Shown here one piece after another: positions 60,277 through 64,000 of a DNA stretch of 64,000 nucleotides. Location: positions 186,001 through 250,000 of the forward strand of contig OZ037867.1 of NCBI GenBank assembly GCA_964035575.1, in the 5' to 3' direction. Numbering within the stretch: the stretch's first letter is position 1; each line of letters starts with the position of its first letter. The notes under the pieces are model-generated. The model searched no databases. It was not told the DNA's origin and saw only the letters and a program-made list of their open reading frames with translations. Origin of the DNA: Rhynchopus sp. YZ270_cl-10 (Eukaryota > Euglenozoa > Diplonemea > Diplonemida > Diplonemidae). A program made the translations under genes and the position numbers.

Positions 60277-63200
60277 TCAGCCAGATTTTCTCTTCAAAAA
60301 CGCGAAGGGCGCTGTTGTTTTGAGACCGCTGGAGTTGATTGTGGTGGGGTCTGGCATATCACCACCTCCACCTCCTCCTCCACCCCCTTCCCCGAAGACG
60401 ACGTCAGTGTACTTCGCGTTCGAGACACTACAGACGGTACCCCATTTGTTATGCGAGAGAAGGTGAGTCGTTGATATGGAGAGCGCTGTGGAGGAGCCCA
60501 ATGGTTTTCGCACTACATTAACCACATCTGCGGTCAAGCTTCCCGATACAATGGAGGACGTTACGTGAAGCGCTCCTTTGCAGGGTTGTACATAGTTGTC
60601 TCCGTAGCGAATCGCGACTGCATTGTGCTGGAATAAACAGTTCTGCACGGTTGCCTCAGTTTTGCTAGAAGAATACCCCATTTCCACACCCTGCTGGCAT
60701 CGTCGGATAACAACGTTTTTAAGAGAGATGGTTCTATCTACCCCAGAGACTGCGACTCCTTCGTGTTGTACCGCATCGATGACGGTGTCTTTTATCACTA
60801 AATTCCCGCCATTTTTTTTAACGGAAGAGGGTGTTCCAGTGTCAATCCCGTCGTCGGCGGTGAAGGCGATGACGCTGTTGTGCACTTCGTGGTTGCCCCC
60901 GGAGAGGTAGAGGCCATCGTTGTCTTCATCGAGGTATGTAGTTGAGTCGCGGTTTGGGATGTCCAAGACGGCAGAGCTTTTCATGGCAAAGGTGCATAGT
61001 TTGCATTCACCACCTTGCGGCATCCTCTGCAACAATGAATGCCTTATGTCCAAAGACGCCCCCTTAGCCGCACCAAACCCTGGTCCAGAACAATCAAAAA
61101 TAAACACTCTATCCAACACAACATTCGCCCCTTCCTTCAAAGTCACCGCCGGAGCAATAGGAGAATGAGACCCCGTATTTTTCTCTCTTTTAAAATGCTT
61201 TGACCCGGTCTGAGTAATCATCGTTTGCGACATTTTGAGAGAACCTTCAGAATAGACGACAAACCCTCCCCATTGCTTTGCTCCATCCGCTGTAAAGAGA
61301 ACTGTCTCTGGAGAAGCGCCAGAATCATCACCTATTATAAGAGTTCCTTTGATATGAATCGCTGCGGTTGATGAAAAGGCGAAGGTGGTGCCGGGAGGGA
61401 TCGTTACTGTCACGCCTTTTTCGATAACAACCTCTTTGGTAATAGTGTACAGACAATCCGCCTCGAGGACTGTAGAAGAAGATGGGGAACCCTCAAAAAA
61501 CACCTTTTTGTGACATGACGCAGAAAATGACTTTCCTGCAAAGGTTTTTGCAGGGATTGCCATGCTTGAAAACCCGTATGGTAGCGCTACCCCTGCGACG
61601 CTCAAATGCATTTTTTCCCACATTGAATCCTCTCCTATTCTTTGTACTACTACTGGTACTAAACCATTCTTCAAATATTTTGGGTAAAATAGGCGAATAT
61701 CTTTTACCCCAAACAGCGCAGACAATGGAATATCTTTTACATCATAACCCTCTGCAAAAAGAGTGATTGGACGGACAAACGGAGCGACACCAAACTCTGC
61801 TTTACCCCGCTCTTTTCCTCTGACCACAACGGTTGCATTGCAGGTTGGTATACAATAGAGTCCCCCCTTAGGAAATAAAGCGGGTTTTACTGCAGAGGCT
61901 GGAGGGCCAGGTGGAAAGGTTGTGACATCGTTCCTTCCTTTTGGGGTGAATGCGATGTAGTTGAGGTCTTGTAAATCATTTGCGGAGACTTCAACGGCAT
62001 AGATATGCTTTGCCTCAAGGAAAATATGAGAAGAAGGGTTTGGGTTAATCGAAGCCGGGCATTTTCCGCTGATTTGCTCTTCTTTTACTTCATTTGGTTT
62101 GATTTGAAGCGGCTTAATATCAGAACCCCGAGACGTACCAAAAAGCCCTTCCTTCGTTAATATGCTAGCCAAGACGTTCCATCGATCCGCATATTTTTTT
62201 TTAAGGATAGAACCTCCTGCCGCAATATCTGGCACCGTTTTGCCTTCATAGGAGTTCTGCGCGATTTCGTTCGAAAAACTAAGCTTCGGATTCTTCAAAA
62301 AACCGTTCAACCTCTCAACCGACCGATCAATCCTCCCTTCCCACTCCTCTACTGGATGGACCTCTAATATGCACGACAACGCTTTTTTATAAAACGCAAA
62401 CATTCTTTTATCAGCTACAATCTTCCTCTCAATATCCGCCTCAGCGCAGTATAACAACGGCTCATTTTTTAACGCAAATTTTCCATCCTTATGACAAGGC
62501 TCGAATACGGTATCAAAATCCCAAGCATGCATTCTGAGCAACGGCGCATCAGAATTTCCTCCCTTTTTGACCCTATCTTTATCTCCAAAGAAGAACACTT
62601 CGTCGTCATAATCACCGTTTTGTAGAAGACTGTTTAGTGCTAACCATGCAGTATATTGTACCATATCGACATGCTTCGTGATAGTATTCGTAAAAGAATC
62701 TCCTTTCAACCCCGCAATCTGTTTATACCCTACAGCAAGAGAAGAATTTGACGCAAACGATGGAAACGCAATTATATCATAGTATGCAGGTTTTGGATGG
62801 TACCTCCAGACCCTCGCCCCAACCTCGACTGACTCCGATGTTGCCTTTTCGATTTTAGCTGACTGCTGCAAAATATTTTTTTCAAAATCCCCCGCTTTTT
62901 CTCTAAGACACCTTCCATAAGGCGCTGTACTGTCCAATCCGAACCCCCCTATTTTATCTAAATTATTGTGTATCGCGTCTTCGGGGAATTCGATGAGAAG
63001 ATAGACACCAAATTGGTGGTCGTTTTTGCAGAATCCTGAGGAAGATGAAATGTGATGGCACCCTGCGGTGACAAGCTTGGTATATGGAAACCAAACCCCG
63101 GTTGACTCCATGAAGGCTGCAGTAGTAGGGTACGCTAAACGATACATATCCTCCCACATTGACATCAACACAAAACGTTTTAAATGGCGTCCCCCAAGCG

Positions 63201-63747
63201 AGATTCCACCCTCCAATGTGACATACAGGGAGCGACGTTTGGTAAGCCGAAGCTTCGCACTGCTTTTCCCCCAAAATTTTAATGTGCCCTTCTGCTCTGT
63301 TGCGATGCGTTCCCCTTTTTCTCCGTTCTCATCAGAGCAGAGGTTCCTAATAGAAAGCTCGGTAGGTTCCCCTCCAAATATCTTCCCTTTTTCTCCCGCA
63401 AAATGTTGCCAAGCATCCGTCATTCCTTTGTTAAATCCAAAGGAAAAAAATAGACAATCCTCAATTCTATCGTTTTTGCTAAGGGTAGGAGGAGAAGGTG
63501 GAGAAGATGCATTTCCCTTCTTCTCCTTCTGTGTCTTATCGCTTTGTTTGTCGACAAATAACGGCGAGGTTCTTGGAGGGGGTGAAGCAAATATCGCGCC
63601 CCCTTCTGATACGGTAGTCGCAAACGATGACGCGCCCTTCACGATGAACACCCCCCATAGACAACCCACCGCAAGCATTAATACGAGAACCAACGAGCGG
63701 GGGGAGACGCTATTGCCTTTTCTTCGCATTCGGCCTGAAGGGTGCAT
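60277..63747 (-). CDS. Membrane-anchored CotH-kinase / parallel beta-helix protein
   Basis: 1156 residues, one exon. A basic N-terminus is followed by a transmembrane or signal-anchor helix at ~19-37 (LVLVLMLAVGCLWGVF). Residues ~125-480 match the CotH protein-kinase-like domain: ELSIRNLC and KRRSLYVTLEGG near the front, GVYLLIEFPEDA at ~247, the catalytic-loop-like NGDYDDEVFF (377-386) and the metal-binding-like MHAWDFDTVFE (406-416). CotH kinases phosphorylate secreted or surface proteins. After a central beta-rich region (~590-760), residues ~775-1105 form a right-handed beta-helix (TVTIPPGTTFAFSSTAAIHI, HEVHNSVIAFTADDGIDTGT, TVQNCLFQHNAVAIRYGD). A Gly run near the C-terminus precedes the end. 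Outside-facing topology is inferred. The gene is more A/T-rich than the transglutaminases. No acceptor-like AG lies directly before the ATG; Met7 is an alternative start. Confidence 0.8.
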   Translation of the reverse strand: MHPSGRMRRKGNSVSPRSLVLVLMLAVGCLWGVFIVKGASSFATTVSEGGAIFASPPPRTSPLFVDKQSDKTQKEKKGNASSPPSPPTLSKNDRIEDCLFFSFGFNKGMTDAWQHFAGEKGKIFGGEPTELSIRNLCSDENGEKGERIATEQKGTLKFWGKSSAKLRLTKRRSLYVTLEGGISLGGRHLKRFVLMSMWEDMYRLAYPTTAAFMESTGVWFPYTKLVTAGCHHISSSSGFCKNDHQFGVYLLIEFPEDAIHNNLDKIGGFGLDSTAPYGRCLREKAGDFEKNILQQSAKIEKATSESVEVGARVWRYHPKPAYYDIIAFPSFASNSSLAVGYKQIAGLKGDSFTNTITKHVDMVQYTAWLALNSLLQNGDYDDEVFFFGDKDRVKKGGNSDAPLLRMHAWDFDTVFEPCHKDGKFALKNEPLLYCAEADIERKIVADKRMFAFYKKALSCILEVHPVEEWEGRIDRSVERLNGFLKNPKLSFSNEIAQNSYEGKTVPDIAAGGSILKKKYADRWNVLASILTKEGLFGTSRGSDIKPLQIKPNEVKEEQISGKCPASINPNPSSHIFLEAKHIYAVEVSANDLQDLNYIAFTPKGRNDVTTFPPGPPASAVKPALFPKGGLYCIPTCNATVVVRGKERGKAEFGVAPFVRPITLFAEGYDVKDIPLSALFGVKDIRLFYPKYLKNGLVPVVVQRIGEDSMWEKMHLSVAGVALPYGFSSMAIPAKTFAGKSFSASCHKKVFFEGSPSSSTVLEADCLYTITKEVVIEKGVTVTIPPGTTFAFSSTAAIHIKGTLIIGDDSGASPETVLFTADGAKQWGGFVVYSEGSLKMSQTMITQTGSKHFKREKNTGSHSPIAPAVTLKEGANVVLDRVFIFDCSGPGFGAAKGASLDIRHSLLQRMPQGGECKLCTFAMKSSAVLDIPNRDSTTYLDEDNDGLYLSGGNHEVHNSVIAFTADDGIDTGTPSSVKKNGGNLVIKDTVIDAVQHEGVAVSGVDRTISLKNVVIRRCQQGVEMGYSSSKTEATVQNCLFQHNAVAIRYGDNYVQPCKGALHVTSSIVSGSLTADVVNVVRKPLGSSTALSISTTHLLSHNKWGTVCSVSNAKYTDVVFGEGGGGGGGGGDMPDPTTINSSGLKTTAPFAFLKRKSG

Positions 63748-64000
63748 AGTTAAAAGGGGAAAGTGTAAAACAAAAAAGAGTTATTTTTGAGAAGAAGAAA
63801 AAACAATGTGCACTCAAAGCAGGCTTAAAATTTTGAGGGAAAGGAGGGAAAGGAGGGGGAGGGAGAGGGGAGAGGGAGTCCTTCCCTGGATTTTTTTGTG
63901 AGAAATATTGGGGTGGTTTCGTGGAGGGGGTAATTGAAAAAATGCTGATATTTTGTTTTGGTTTTCTTGTCACTAAAAAAAAAAGGCCATGATTTTGATC
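63748..64000. other. Upstream flank of the CotH gene
   Basis: A/T-rich and G-rich low-complexity DNA to the window edge; nothing recognised. Confidence 0.5.

Noticed and set aside
1-64000. tRNA and spliced-leader RNA genes
   Set aside because: I found no B-box-like GGTTCRANNCC with a matching cloverleaf (the one at 1018 is 18S), and no recognisable leader RNA.
1-64000. Retroviral, LTR or Polinton-type elements
   Set aside because: No reverse transcriptase, integrase, capsid or long terminal repeats could be recognised; the only decayed coding stretch (16560-17210) is not assignable.

Overview
The window looks like nuclear DNA of a protist. It has GT-AG spliceosomal introns, dispersed short repeats, A/T homopolymers and eukaryote-specific genes: an sds22-like phosphatase regulator, exosome subunit RRP42, a TBC/FYVE protein, a UBTD-type protein and an animal-type transglutaminase. 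Every protein gene I can support reads on the minus strand. Most start codons lie 12-60 nt downstream of a pyrimidine-rich AG, the arrangement expected of a trans-splice acceptor. Together with the gene-rich tandem array, this suggests a euglenozoan with directional gene clusters. A diplonemid fits better than a trypanosomatid because cis-introns are common. That assignment is inference; no spliced-leader gene is visible.

Order along the minus strand, from right to left: a membrane-anchored CotH-kinase/beta-helix protein (60277-63747); methionyl-tRNA synthetase in four exons (56696-59299); chorismate synthase (54393-55496); an EF-hand-like protein (50898-51512); exosome subunit RRP42/EXOSC7 (47880-48857); an unrecognised secreted protein (46275-47060); a two-exon protein with a possible PD-(D/E)XK nuclease core (44943-45973); seven tandem copies of a secreted transglutaminase (17319-44232); a UBTD N-terminal-domain protein (15702-16271); a small three-exon protein with a possible mitochondrial presequence (11306-12177); a TBC-like/FYVE protein (7818-10271); sds22 in two exons (2698-4441); and an RPUSD1-like pseudouridine synthase cut by the left edge (1-878).

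The centrepiece is the transglutaminase array, seven near-identical units of about 3.84 kb. Each encodes a 769-residue secreted enzyme with two cysteine-rich modules in front of a complete animal-type transglutaminase fold (Cys377, His426, Asp451, Trp341). The DNA upstream of the array resembles the intergenic region about 2 kb to the right. It includes a broken copy of the 3' end of the neighbouring secreted-protein gene, so the array seems to have acquired its 5' region by segmental duplication.

The spacers and longer introns carry several short dispersed repeats. The commonest (here REP-A, about 110 bp, at least 17 whole or partial copies) occurs in three introns and in most spacers, and every copy I found has the same orientation. 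A second module of about 42 bp (REP-B) folds around a CTCTCGTG loop and often sits beside REP-A. Other items are an 18S rRNA fragment, several small foldback elements, an 8-bp satellite, and a 641-bp element with 28-bp perfect terminal inverted repeats.
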